NCBI GenBank assembly: GCA_020628815.1
Contig: JAHDEN010000003.1
Coordinates: 1 to 64,000 of the forward strand
Direction: 5' to 3'
DNA length: 64,000 nucleotides
DNA from: Chloroflexota bacterium
Lineage (GTDB): Bacteria > Chloroflexota > Anaerolineae > Promineifilales > Promineifilaceae
The notes under the pieces are model-generated. The model had not been told where the DNA came from, ran no database searches, and saw only the letters and a list, made by a program, of their open reading frames with translations. Each line of letters opens with the position of its first letter. The first letter of the stretch is position 1. The position numbers and the translations under genes were made by a program. Shown piece by piece: positions 18,389-26,225 of the stretch.

Positions 18389-18924
18389 AGCTGAAGATTC
18401 CAGCCCTGCGTATTTGGGGCAAAGTTCTTGAAGAAGAGATTGACGGCCGGACTAACCGAACGGTGCGGGTTGACCATGTGCTACCCGGCCGTGATCAAGC
18501 CATCCCGCCGGGAAGTGATTTGCTTTGGCTCCGCTTTGGCTTTGTCTTTTTGGGAACTGAAAAGCCGTTAATCCCGAGCTTTGCGATGGATGATCGAGGG
18601 AATGAATTCCGGACATTGCGGTTGATGGAGTGGGTGTATGAAAAGGGGGACATCTACCCAAGAGGTGAAATTTTTGGGTATGAGCTTGACCGCAACAAAG
18701 AGTGGATTGAAACCCAGGTCTTTGTGCGGGAGATCGAGCTATCTTTGCCATTTTTCACATGGGTGATTGATGATTTGAAAGCCCCTCCGGCCGGTTTAAC
18801 CGTTCATAAGTTAGCCAGTTTTGGTGATGGTGTGTCTGCTCCGCAAAAGTCTACCCGGCCGGATGATTGGCTGTTGCCCCTCAAGCGCTCCCGTGCCAGT
18901 TTTTGGCTGCTCCCCAAAGAATAA
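18385..18924 (+). CDS. Hypothetical protein coupled to ctaB operon
   Basis: 179 aa, not recognised. It begins at an ATGA overlap with the thioredoxin-fold gene, so translation is coupled. There is no signal peptide or TM helix. The composition is rich in Trp, Arg and Pro, with beta-strand-like stretches (GSDLLWLRFGFVFLG, EIELSLPFFTWVIDDL), and the tail ends in a basic segment LLPLKRSRASFWLLPKE. A globular cytoplasmic protein is likely. It is convergent with the receiver gene, only five bases away. Confidence 0.7.
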   Translation: MKLKIPALRIWGKVLEEEIDGRTNRTVRVDHVLPGRDQAIPPGSDLLWLRFGFVFLGTEKPLIPSFAMDDRGNEFRTLRLMEWVYEKGDIYPRGEIFGYELDRNKEWIETQVFVREIELSLPFFTWVIDDLKAPPAGLTVHKLASFGDGVSAPQKSTRPDDWLLPLKRSRASFWLLPKE

Positions 18925-18929
18925 GAAAC

Positions 18930-19298
18930 CTACCCGCTAGCCCGCTCACCAGTCACTGTTTCCGCAATAATGTCACGCAGTGCAAATGGTTCGACCCCTT
19001 TTTCCAACAGTCTAACCCCTAATTCATCCGCCTTACGCCTAGAGGCAAAAGAAGCATCGGCTGAAATTAAGATAACAGGGACCTCAGAAATCTCGCTGTG
19101 TTTTTCGTAGAACCCCCAGCCATCCATGCCCGGCATCATAATATCGAGCAAAATTAGCTCAGGTTCAAACGATTGAACTTTCTGGATGCCTTCGGTGCCA
19201 GAATGGGCGATTTCAGCTTCGTGACCGAAAATCGAAACCATCTCTCGCAACAGGTGCGACATCTGGGCCGAGTCATCTATGATTAAAATTTTACTCAT
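18930..19298 (-). CDS. Single-domain response regulator (receiver only)
   Basis: 122 aa when started at ATG 19298, which gives the standard front MSKILIIDDSAQM; the longer frame upstream adds residues unlike the family. Acid pocket Asp8/Asp9, phospho-acceptor Asp52 in LILLDIMMPGMDGW, the switch Ser/Thr in VILISADAS and the conserved Lys in LLEKGVEPFAL are all present, so it should be phosphorylatable. There is no output domain, so it acts like CheY/Spo0F through protein contacts. No histidine kinase gene lies in the window. It is divergent from the phospholipase-like gene across a 189-bp gap. Confidence 0.9.
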   Translation of the reverse strand: MSKILIIDDSAQMSHLLREMVSIFGHEAEIAHSGTEGIQKVQSFEPELILLDIMMPGMDGWGFYEKHSEISEVPVILISADASFASRRKADELGVRLLEKGVEPFALRDIIAETVTGERASG

Positions 19299-19474
19299 TT
19301 GTGTGCTGCTACTTGGTGGTGTCTTTCTGATCAGGTGTTGAAAGAACTTTATTTTTAGCGGAAGTTGGTTCCTAAAACATATTTTATTCACATTTTGTTT
19401 ACGAACCATCTTTCATACTGGTAACTGCTCATAAAGGGGGCGTACTTTGGTCATGCTAATAGGGTAAGCTCCTG

Positions 19475-19480
19475 TATAAT
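19475..19480 (+). promoter_or_regulatory. Candidate -10 box, possible leaderless start
   Basis: TATAAT lies only seven bases before the ATG at 19488, so transcription would begin at or next to the start codon. No clear -35 is visible at 17 bp, and no ribosome site precedes the ATG. Confidence 0.35.
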
Positions 19481-19487
19481 TAAAGAT

Positions 19488-20249
19488 ATGCCAACTCCTT
19501 TTATGCATTTGAATATGGCTCAAGAAATGCTGACTCGGCCGGAACTTTCTGCGCAGACGGCCGATCTGTTGCGTGCCAATTGGGGAGCTTTTTGTTTGGG
19601 TCAAATTGCAGCCGATTATCAGCAGCTTTGCGACACACTGCGCCGTACAACCCATTTCTACAAAACACCACCGGAACCGGGCGATTATGGGGCATTTGAG
19701 CGGATGTTGGCGCAGAATAAGCAGATGACTGACTGGAACGAGCTTAAACCGGCCGAAGCGGTGTTTATTGCCGGTTATGGGTCTCATCTTTACTATGATT
19801 TAGATTGGTTTCACCACATCGTTATAGCCTTTGTTGTGGGGGATTGGGGTGACCGAAAAAGCAGGTTCGTAGACCACAACACCTTGTTGGCGCATGAAGA
19901 TCAGCAAAGTTTGCCAGTTATTGGGCCCGATACTGGGGCAGCGATTTTGGCGGTGGATGCGGCCGGATGGCTTCCGTTTGATCCAGACTATAATTTAAAA
20001 GCTTGGCAAGAGTTGGTCGGCCGTCAATTATTGCCTGGTGCCGAAATTGAAACGCTCAACATTTTTGCCGGCCGGATGGATATTAGCGCGGCCGAATTGG
20101 CCCGACGAGTGTCTGCACCAGAGTGGATGCAGGAAAACATTTTTGCCCATGTGCCCAGAGAACTGGTGGATCAAGTGTTTGAAAATTCGCTGGTCGCTGG
20201 AATCGCTTTGATTGAGGATTATTTGGATCCTATATTGAAGACCCTCTAA
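19488..20249 (+). CDS. Zinc-dependent phospholipase C-like protein
   Basis: 253 aa, soluble, with no signal peptide. The front MPTPFMHLNMAQEML and the block WGAFCLGQIAADY...TTHFYKTPP resemble the Zn_dep_PLPC family (FLLGSIAPD...THF), where Asp and His residues build a zinc site. A second block, GYGSHLYYDLDWFHHI, supplies more His/Asp ligands. The C-terminal half is helical and ends in LVAGIALIEDYL. Members of this family in Chloroflexota and Firmicutes are mostly uncharacterised intracellular proteins, so phospholipase activity is not assured. It may be transcribed leaderless from a TATAAT seven bases before the ATG. It is followed by an array of small hairpins. Confidence 0.65.
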   Translation: MPTPFMHLNMAQEMLTRPELSAQTADLLRANWGAFCLGQIAADYQQLCDTLRRTTHFYKTPPEPGDYGAFERMLAQNKQMTDWNELKPAEAVFIAGYGSHLYYDLDWFHHIVIAFVVGDWGDRKSRFVDHNTLLAHEDQQSLPVIGPDTGAAILAVDAAGWLPFDPDYNLKAWQELVGRQLLPGAEIETLNIFAGRMDISAAELARRVSAPEWMQENIFAHVPRELVDQVFENSLVAGIALIEDYLDPILKTL

Positions 20250-20278
20250 AGTAAATACTAGCTACTGTTCACTGTTTG

Positions 20279-20400
20279 GTGGATTGAAATCCACTGCTAC
20301 ACAACGAAGCCTGTTGGAAACAGGCTGAAGTCAAAAGAAAAAAGTTGAATTCAACATGATTTATCATGTTTCTTGTTAGCAGCAGAATTCATTCTGTGCT
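20279..20400. repeat. Array of small palindromes (REP-like)
   Basis: Successive short hairpins: GTGGATT-GA-AATCCAC (20279-20294), AGCCTGTT-GGA-AACAGGCT (20308-20326), GTTGAATTCAAC (20344-20355), CATGAT-TT-ATCATG (20355-20368) and a weaker one around 20381-20400. They sit between convergent genes. The arrangement resembles REP/REPIN-type palindromic repeats; no transposase is nearby. Confidence 0.7.
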
Positions 20401-20410
20401 AAACGAAACA

Positions 20411-21049
20411 TTATTCAATCACAATCGGCTGTCCCATGATGGGTGCTGGATTGTTTCGAATTAAATCAACCGGCGCCTGCAGTGTGGCTCCTATTTCTCG
20501 CAGTTGGAACCAGCGGATACGCACATAATTTTGCTGATCAGACGTCACTCCGGCCGCATCGATCCCCATCCAACGGCACAAAAACAGCGCACGAGACATG
20601 TGAAACTGCTGTGTGACTAAAATCGCTTCGTCTAGACCAAATATGTGCTTGGCCCGATAGCAGGAGTCATAGGTGCGTCGGCCGCCGTAATCGGGCTGAA
20701 CATGCTCAAAGGGAACCCCATTGTCACGCGCATAGTTAAGCATCACTCCCGGCTCGTTGTAGTTTTCAAAGCTGTTGTCACCTGATAGTAAAAGCCGCTC
20801 TACCTTGCCCGATTTATACAACTCAATCGCCACATCAAGCCTGTCGCGCAACACGTCGCTTGGTTGCCCATTGCCGTGAATGCCACCCCCAAACACCACG
20901 GCCACACGTGCCGGAGAAACTTGGTCCGGCGTGGCCGTATGACGGCCGTAAGTCAGCACGATGAGAAAGCGCCAAACAAAGGGGAGCAGACAACCGATAA
21001 TCCCTAAGAAAAATAGCCAGCGCACAATTTTTAGGACTTTGCTGAGCAT
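20411..21049 (-). CDS. SanA/YdcF-like DUF218 membrane protein
   Basis: 212 aa. One N-terminal TM helix (about residues 5-30, IVRWLFFLGIIGCLLPFVWRF) and then a DUF218 domain facing outside: VAVVFGGGIHGNGQPSDVL, RLLLSGDNSFENYNEPGVM, a Tyr/Arg turn RRTYDSCYRAKHIFG, and ILVTQQFHMSRALFLCRWMG. SanA and YdcF relatives affect envelope permeability and wall synthesis, possibly by binding nucleotide-like or lipid-linked ligands. The conserved motifs are intact. It is single, convergent with the phospholipase-like gene and divergent from the cyclodeaminase-like gene. Confidence 0.85.
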   Translation of the reverse strand: MLSKVLKIVRWLFFLGIIGCLLPFVWRFLIVLTYGRHTATPDQVSPARVAVVFGGGIHGNGQPSDVLRDRLDVAIELYKSGKVERLLLSGDNSFENYNEPGVMLNYARDNGVPFEHVQPDYGGRRTYDSCYRAKHIFGLDEAILVTQQFHMSRALFLCRWMGIDAAGVTSDQQNYVRIRWFQLREIGATLQAPVDLIRNNPAPIMGQPIVIE

Positions 21050-21154
21050 GTGGTTGATTTTAACCAGACTAACTTGATGGAGGTTTTCAAATAAGAGGCA
21101 TTTTAGGTGCAGATCGGTTATGATTTTGGAACACAGTGCTTAAGGACTAAATAG

Positions 21155-22111
21155 ATGAAATTATTTCAATTGGATGAGATAAAAAGGGTGATGCCGCAGA
21201 TCGATTTGATGGCAGAAATCGGGGCGGGGTTTAAGGCGTATTCGGCCGGAAAATCGGTGGTTCCGCCGGTGGGTGAGCTGATCATGGATGAGCCGCCGGG
21301 AGAAGTGCACATTAAGTATGGCTACATCAAAAACGATGATTTTTATGTGATCAAAATCGCTTCGGGCTTTTTCGACAATCATAAATTGGGGTTGCCAACC
21401 AGCGCAGGTATGATGCTGGTTTTTAGCCAAAAAACCGGCCAGCCGGTCGCTATTTTGGCTGATGAGGGGTATCTGACTGACGTGCGTACGGCCGTGGCAG
21501 GGGCGATTGCGGCCAAATATTTGGCTCCCAAACGGGTTGAGCGGATCGGGATTGTGGGGACTGGGATTCAGGCCAGAATGCAGCTGCAACATTTAATAGG
21601 GATCATCGATTGCACCGATGTGTTGGTCTGGGGACGCTCGGCCGACAAATTGGCCCAGTATCAGGCGGAGATGGAGGCCGATGGCTTTTCGGTACGCACA
21701 ACGCTAAATGTTGATGATGTCGCAGGCTCATGCAATTTGATTGTGACGACAACCCCGGCCGTTGAGCCGTTGATCAAACTCGCTGCCTTTAAAAAGGACG
21801 GGGTCCACATTACTGCGATGGGGTCTGATACCCCGCATAAGCAGGAGGTCGAGGCAAGTGTGCTGGGTGCGGCTGATTTGGTTGTGGCGGACAGCATTCC
21901 GCAATGTTTGGTGCGGGGAGAGATTTCGAAGGCGCTGGCGGCAAACGCAATCGAACAAAATAGCGTGGTTGAACTGGGCACGATAATTGCTGGCCAACAC
22001 CCCGGTCGGACGTCTGGCAGTCAGCTGACTGTGGCTGATTTAACCGGCGTGGCTGTGCAGGATATTCAAATTTCAAAAGCTGTTTTTGAGGCGTTAAAAA
22101 GGGATAAGTAG
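21155..22111 (+). CDS. Ornithine cyclodeaminase / mu-crystallin family protein
   Basis: 318 aa, near the family norm of 310-350. The Rossmann motif GIVGTGIQARMQLQHL lies in the middle. Front-half residues VHIKYGYIKNDD and AILADEGYLTDVRTAVAGAIAAKYLAP match the substrate/NAD pocket of the OCD family, and the back half has ITAMGSDTPHKQEV. Members include ornithine cyclodeaminase, delta-1-pyrroline-2-carboxylate reductase and alanine dehydrogenase, and the substrate cannot be read from the motifs. It heads a same-strand run with a carbamoylase-like hydrolase, mtnA and an MFS carrier, so an amino-acid or opine-type catabolic role is plausible. Confidence 0.88.
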   Translation: MKLFQLDEIKRVMPQIDLMAEIGAGFKAYSAGKSVVPPVGELIMDEPPGEVHIKYGYIKNDDFYVIKIASGFFDNHKLGLPTSAGMMLVFSQKTGQPVAILADEGYLTDVRTAVAGAIAAKYLAPKRVERIGIVGTGIQARMQLQHLIGIIDCTDVLVWGRSADKLAQYQAEMEADGFSVRTTLNVDDVAGSCNLIVTTTPAVEPLIKLAAFKKDGVHITAMGSDTPHKQEVEASVLGAADLVVADSIPQCLVRGEISKALAANAIEQNSVVELGTIIAGQHPGRTSGSQLTVADLTGVAVQDIQISKAVFEALKRDK

Positions 22112-22112
22112 A

Positions 22113-22171
22113 AAGTGATTCGGGTAGGGGGTTACGCAGTCGGTGTGGGCAATTGGATTAGCGAATCACTT
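22113..22171. repeat. Inverted repeat between cyclodeaminase-like and carbamoylase-like genes
   Basis: AAGTGATTCG at 22113-22122 and CGAATCACTT at 22162-22171 are exact inverted copies with a 39-bp loop, starting one base after the stop of the upstream gene. It could be an attenuating hairpin or mRNA-stabilising structure; there is no U-tail. Confidence 0.55.
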
Positions 22172-22215
22172 ATGCCCCGACAGCGTAGACCCCACGAAGA
22201 CTTTCCCGCAAAGAA

Positions 22216-23442
22216 ATGATTAAAATCAACGAAAAACAATTTTTTGCCGACTTTGAAAATCTGCGCCAATTCGGATTGCAGGGGGAAGGTGGAGCTGTCC
22301 ATCGTGTCGCTTATTCGCCCGCTGATATGGAAGCGCGTGAGTGGCTGATTGCCCGCTTTCGAGAAATGGGGCTTGATACGTATTCAGATGGGGTCGGAAA
22401 TTCGTTTGCCTTTTATAGGGGGCATGAACGGTTAAATCCAATCGGGATTGGGTCGCATAGTGACACTGTGCCGTATGGTGGGGCTTATGATGGCGCTTTG
22501 GGCGTTGTGGCGGCTTTGGCGGTGATTCGGGCGTTTCATGATGCAGGTGAACGGCTGGCCCATCCGTTGCAGTGGGTCAACTTTGCGGCCGAAGAAGCGA
22601 CGATGGGCGGGGGCACAACCGGTAGCCAAGCGATGACCGGCATTTTTAACATGCAAATGCTCAACAAGGCGGCGTGGGACGGCCGGCCGGTTCGTGAACA
22701 CATGATTGGTGCTGGACTTGATCCCGACAAAATTTTGGACGCACGTTTGCCAAAACGGGGCGGATATGCAGCTTTTCTAGAGCTGCATATCGAGCAGAGC
22801 GACCGGCTTGAAAAAGCCAATCTGCCGATCGCCATTGTGGATGGCTTTGTTGGCATTCGCCGCTATGCGGTGCGGTTTGATGGGATGGCCAACCATGCCG
22901 GAACAACCCCGATGGCTAGCCGAGAGGACGCGCTGGTTGCGGCCGCGCCGATGATTCAGTTTGTGCGCGATTTGGCGGTTGAATTGGGCATTGTTGGTAC
23001 GATTGGTGACTTTAAGGTCTATCCAGGTGCGCCCAACGTGATCCCTGAAAGGGTTGAAATGATTGTGGAGATTCGAGGATTAGATGCTGCCATTTTGGAC
23101 GATGCGCAAGACCTGATTCGCGGTGAGGCCCAATCCTTTGGTGGTGAATTTGATCCGGTGGTGATTAAACCGCCGGTAGAAGCGGACATGATCGTGCGGG
23201 ATTCGATTTCGGCCGCCTGTGCTAAGTTAAATTTAGAAACGCTAACGATGCCAAGCGGGGCCGGGCATGATGCGATGAACATGGCGCTGATTTGTCCACA
23301 AGGGATGTTTTTTGTTCCCAGTAAGGATGGGATCAGCCATTCTAAAGATGAATACACATCACCCGAAGATTGCCTGAACGGGGCACAGGTGATGCTTGAA
23401 ACGGTGATTGAACTAGATAAAAAGCTGTCAGCCAAAAGCTAA
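22216..23442 (+). CDS. M20-family Zn hydrolase, N-carbamoyl-L-amino acid hydrolase / allantoate amidohydrolase type
   Basis: 408 aa, the usual size. Two-metal amidohydrolase motifs: GIGSHSDTVPYGGAYDGALGV (first metal His and bridging Asp), AAEEATMGGGTTGSQAMTG (Glu-Glu pair), FLELHIEQSDRLE, the lid-domain HAGTTPMASREDA and the C-terminal PSGAGHDAMNMA (metal His). This set marks the HyuC/AllC/beta-ureidopropionase branch, which removes carbamoyl groups from N-carbamoyl amino acids or ureides. The exact substrate is open. The last few codons run into a CAGCT-rich repeat tract, so the C-terminus (KKLSAKS) may have been reshaped by it. Confidence 0.88.
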   Translation: MIKINEKQFFADFENLRQFGLQGEGGAVHRVAYSPADMEAREWLIARFREMGLDTYSDGVGNSFAFYRGHERLNPIGIGSHSDTVPYGGAYDGALGVVAALAVIRAFHDAGERLAHPLQWVNFAAEEATMGGGTTGSQAMTGIFNMQMLNKAAWDGRPVREHMIGAGLDPDKILDARLPKRGGYAAFLELHIEQSDRLEKANLPIAIVDGFVGIRRYAVRFDGMANHAGTTPMASREDALVAAAPMIQFVRDLAVELGIVGTIGDFKVYPGAPNVIPERVEMIVEIRGLDAAILDDAQDLIRGEAQSFGGEFDPVVIKPPVEADMIVRDSISAACAKLNLETLTMPSGAGHDAMNMALICPQGMFFVPSKDGISHSKDEYTSPEDCLNGAQVMLETVIELDKKLSAKS

Positions 23443-23501
23443 CAGCAATCAGCTTAAGGAGAAGCAAGCTGACGGCTAAAAGCTGACAGCTGACGGCTTA
23501 T
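23422..23501. repeat. AGCTGAC/AGCCAAAAGCT repeat tract across the end of the carbamoylase-like gene
   Basis: The units AGCTGTCAGC, AAAGCTAACAGC, AAGCTGACGGC, AAAGCTGACAGC and TGACGGC follow one another for about 80 bp. The tract starts in the last codons of the carbamoylase-like gene and ends three bases before the mtnA start. Forward and inverted units can pair. Confidence 0.7.
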
Positions 23502-23503
23502 TA

Positions 23504-24628
23504 ATGAACGTAGACGGAAAACATTTTAGAACAATTTGGATGAACGAAGCCGATGAGAGCATCATCGAAATTATTGACCAGAGACATTTGCCGCATGAGT
23601 TTGTGATTGAGCAACTGACTACGGTTGATCAAGTAGCTGTGGCGATTAAGGACATGCATGTGCGTGGGGCGGGCTTGATCGGCGCCACGGCCGGATACGG
23701 GATGTATGTCGCTGTCGCTTCGCTTGCACCTGATTCGTACATATCAGGGGATGAAATCATGCGGCAAATGGTGACTGATGGAGAAAAGCTGAAAGCGACC
23801 CGGCCGACGGCGGTAAACTTGCAGTGGGCGGTTGAACGGCAGATTGCAGCGATGGCTGCGGCCGGAGACGACCTATCTGCCAAAATAGCTGTTGCCAAAC
23901 AGACGGCGATAGACATCGCAGATGAAGATTCTGACTGGTGCCGTCGGATCGGTGAGCATGGGGTAGACATCATCGAAAAAATAAGCCAGGTAAAAAACGG
24001 TGAGACGGTTAACATTTTGACCCACTGCAATGCTGGCTGGCTGGCGTTTGTCGATTACGGCAGTGCGACCGCCCCGATGTATGCGGCCCATGATAAGGGG
24101 ATCAAAATCCATGTGTGGGTAGACGAAACCCGACCACGTAATCAGGGTGCCAGGCTCACCGCTTGGGAGTTGGGGCAACACGGCGTGCCGCACACTGTCA
24201 TTGCGGATAATGTGGGAGGTCACTTGATGCAGCACGGGCAAGTTGATATGGTGATTACCGGCACCGACCGCACCACCTACACGGGTGACGTGGGGAACAA
24301 AATCGGGACCTATTTGAAAGCGTTGGCCGCCAACGATAACGGGGTGCCATTTTACACCGCTTTGCCATCGTCAACGTTTGATTGGACGATGCGTGATGGG
24401 GTTAAAGAGGTTCCCATCGAACAGCGGGACGCAACCGAAGTGCGCATGATCCAGGGGCTACACGACGGTGAAATCAAGCAGGTGTTGCTGACTCCGCAAG
24501 ACAGCCCGGCCGCCAATTATGCGTTTGACATTACTCCGGCCCGCCTAGTGACCGGCCTAATCACCGAACGTGGTGTTTGTGATGCGTCTGAAGAGGGCAT
24601 TTTGGGGTTATACCCAGAGAAGAAATAA
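23504..24628 (+). CDS. mtnA: S-methyl-5-thioribose-1-phosphate isomerase
   Basis: Isomerises methylthioribose-1-phosphate to methylthioribulose-1-phosphate in methionine salvage. It belongs to the eIF2B-alpha-like fold. 374 aa, slightly longer than the typical 345. Blocks: DMHVRGAGLIGATAGYGMYVA, RPTAVNLQWAVERQ, ILTHCNAGWLAFVDYGSATAP (catalytic Cys), VWVDETRPRNQGARLTAWEL and MVITGTDRTTYTGDVGNKIGTY (catalytic Asp region, usually GADRI). The last block has GTDRTT in place of GADRIA, which is common to an MtnA-like subgroup that may use other pentose phosphates. No ribosome site is visible because the repeat tract abuts the start. The MFS gene follows five bases after the stop. Confidence 0.82.
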   Translation: MNVDGKHFRTIWMNEADESIIEIIDQRHLPHEFVIEQLTTVDQVAVAIKDMHVRGAGLIGATAGYGMYVAVASLAPDSYISGDEIMRQMVTDGEKLKATRPTAVNLQWAVERQIAAMAAAGDDLSAKIAVAKQTAIDIADEDSDWCRRIGEHGVDIIEKISQVKNGETVNILTHCNAGWLAFVDYGSATAPMYAAHDKGIKIHVWVDETRPRNQGARLTAWELGQHGVPHTVIADNVGGHLMQHGQVDMVITGTDRTTYTGDVGNKIGTYLKALAANDNGVPFYTALPSSTFDWTMRDGVKEVPIEQRDATEVRMIQGLHDGEIKQVLLTPQDSPAANYAFDITPARLVTGLITERGVCDASEEGILGLYPEKK

Positions 24629-24633
24629 TTTAA

Positions 24634-25845
24634 TTGAAACAAGAAAATAATAATTATGACAGCCCATACCGTTGGGTTATTTTGGCTTTGACCACAGCCA
24701 CAGCCTTGGCAGTAATCTCGATGCCGATGATTTCGCTGTCGGTTTTGTTTGATGAGATTCGAACAGACCTTGGTCTTTCTTTGGTGCAAATCGGGGTCAT
24801 CTGGGCCAGCATTTCAGCCACCGGGCTGATTATGGCGATTCCGGGCGGACTGTTGTCTGACCGATTTGGTGCCCGCTGGATGCTGGCGATTATTTTTGTT
24901 GGCAGTGGGATTTTTGGGTTATCCCGAGCGTTTACCGTTAACTACACCTCGTTTTTAATTGTCAGCTTTTTGTTTGGGCTAAATATCGGCTCGGCCGGAA
25001 TTAATCTAGCAAAAGTGATCGGAAACTGGTTTAAACCGGCCGAGCGTGGCTTTGCTAATGGGGTCTTTGGTGCGGGGTTTGCATCCGGCTTTTTGTTGGG
25101 ATCATTTGCATCCGCCACGTATTTGTCGCCGTGGCTGGGTGGTTGGCGGCCGGTACTGATTTTGTTTGGGGTGATTAGTATCGCCGTAGGCATTAGCTGG
25201 TTTTTTGTTCATCCGAAAGACGAGATTAAGCGCGAGTCAAAATCATTTCGAGAGATATTTGAGCCACTCTTGACCGTTTCAAAGTTGCCAAACCTATGGC
25301 TGATTGGATTGGGTAAAATCGGTGTTTGGGGGGCGATTCGGGGTTTTACTGGATATCTACCACTTTATTTGCGCGGTATTGGCTGGGAACCATTTTGGGC
25401 TGATTCGGCCGTTTCGATCTTCTTTTTTGTGAGTTTGGTGTTTGTTGTGCCACTTTCAATTTTGTCGGATCGAATCGGTAAGCGTCGGCCGTTTTTCTTG
25501 CTGACAGCTGTTGTTGCCGGGATATCAATTTTGATCATTGGCATTGTGCCTGACTCCTTCCTGATGTTGATCGTCCTAATCGCATTAACCGGTTTTTCTT
25601 TTGACGCATTTATGAGCTTGTCTGTGGCCGCCACGACCGAAGTGAAAGGTGTCAGCGGAGCGTTGGTCGGCACCAGTGTTGGGCTTGTCTTTATGATCCA
25701 AGAGATTGGGGGAATGGTGTCTCCCATCATTGGGAACAGTTTGGAACAGATTAGTCCGCAAACTCCCTTTTTCTTTTGGGGCCTGATCGCTTTAGCCGGT
25801 GTGATTGCGTTTTGGTTTTTTGATGAACAGCCGATTTCCGACTAG
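24634..25845 (+). CDS. Major facilitator superfamily transporter
   Basis: 403 aa, TTG start, with about twelve TM helices. The loop 2-3 signature GGLLSDRFGARWMLAI is the MFS motif A, and a second version, LSILSDRIGKRRPFFLL, marks the second half. The family is closest in pattern to nitrate/cyanate or oxalate/formate-type (CynX/NarK, OFA) carriers. The substrate cannot be inferred directly. It begins five bases after mtnA, with AGAAG in the end of mtnA as a possible ribosome site, so it is probably co-transcribed and may import the compound handled by the three upstream enzymes. Confidence 0.88.
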   Translation: MKQENNNYDSPYRWVILALTTATALAVISMPMISLSVLFDEIRTDLGLSLVQIGVIWASISATGLIMAIPGGLLSDRFGARWMLAIIFVGSGIFGLSRAFTVNYTSFLIVSFLFGLNIGSAGINLAKVIGNWFKPAERGFANGVFGAGFASGFLLGSFASATYLSPWLGGWRPVLILFGVISIAVGISWFFVHPKDEIKRESKSFREIFEPLLTVSKLPNLWLIGLGKIGVWGAIRGFTGYLPLYLRGIGWEPFWADSAVSIFFFVSLVFVVPLSILSDRIGKRRPFFLLTAVVAGISILIIGIVPDSFLMLIVLIALTGFSFDAFMSLSVAATTEVKGVSGALVGTSVGLVFMIQEIGGMVSPIIGNSLEQISPQTPFFFWGLIALAGVIAFWFFDEQPISD

Positions 25846-25878
25846 TTGAAACATTCCAAAGCAGAATAACCCGACTGA

Positions 25879-26208
25879 TTAAGCTGATTCATCCGGGGGA
25901 ACTTCAATCTCGAGCAGGTTTGCGCCCTCTTCCCCATTTTCTTCATCAAATGACTGTTTAAAGGCCAAGTACTCTTCGGCCGTACATTCTTCGGTGTTGT
26001 AAACCGAAACTGGGCAGTCGCAAATATCGAAAAAAGATTTCATGATTTCCGGCTTTACTGTGTAGAAAATAAAGTCAAAACTTTCATAGTCAACATGGTG
26101 TAGCTGACAAATACTCATCGGGTAATTGCCCAGGATATAATCAAATTCAGATTGGTAGGCTTTGTGATCCCGATCTAGTAAGGCTTTGATCTTGGTGATA
26201 GTGTTCAT
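25879..26208 (-). CDS. Hypothetical small acidic protein
   Basis: 109 aa, not recognised. There is no signal or TM segment. The sequence is acidic, especially the tail (FDEENGEEGANLLEIEVPPDES). Two Cys lie close together in FDICDCPVSV. It lies 17 bp downstream of the HExxH gene on the same strand and ends close to the convergent MFS gene. The small size and pairing with a putative peptidase allow a substrate, inhibitor or antitoxin-like role, but nothing in the sequence proves one. Confidence 0.6.
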   Translation of the reverse strand: MNTITKIKALLDRDHKAYQSEFDYILGNYPMSICQLHHVDYESFDFIFYTVKPEIMKSFFDICDCPVSVYNTEECTAEEYLAFKQSFDEENGEEGANLLEIEVPPDESA

Positions 26209-26225
26209 TTTATTTTCACAAATTG

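Noticed and set aside
23504-24628. Translation initiation factor eIF2B-like annotation
   Set aside because: The fold is shared, but HCNAG and the full-length pattern fit methylthioribose-1-phosphate isomerase relatives.
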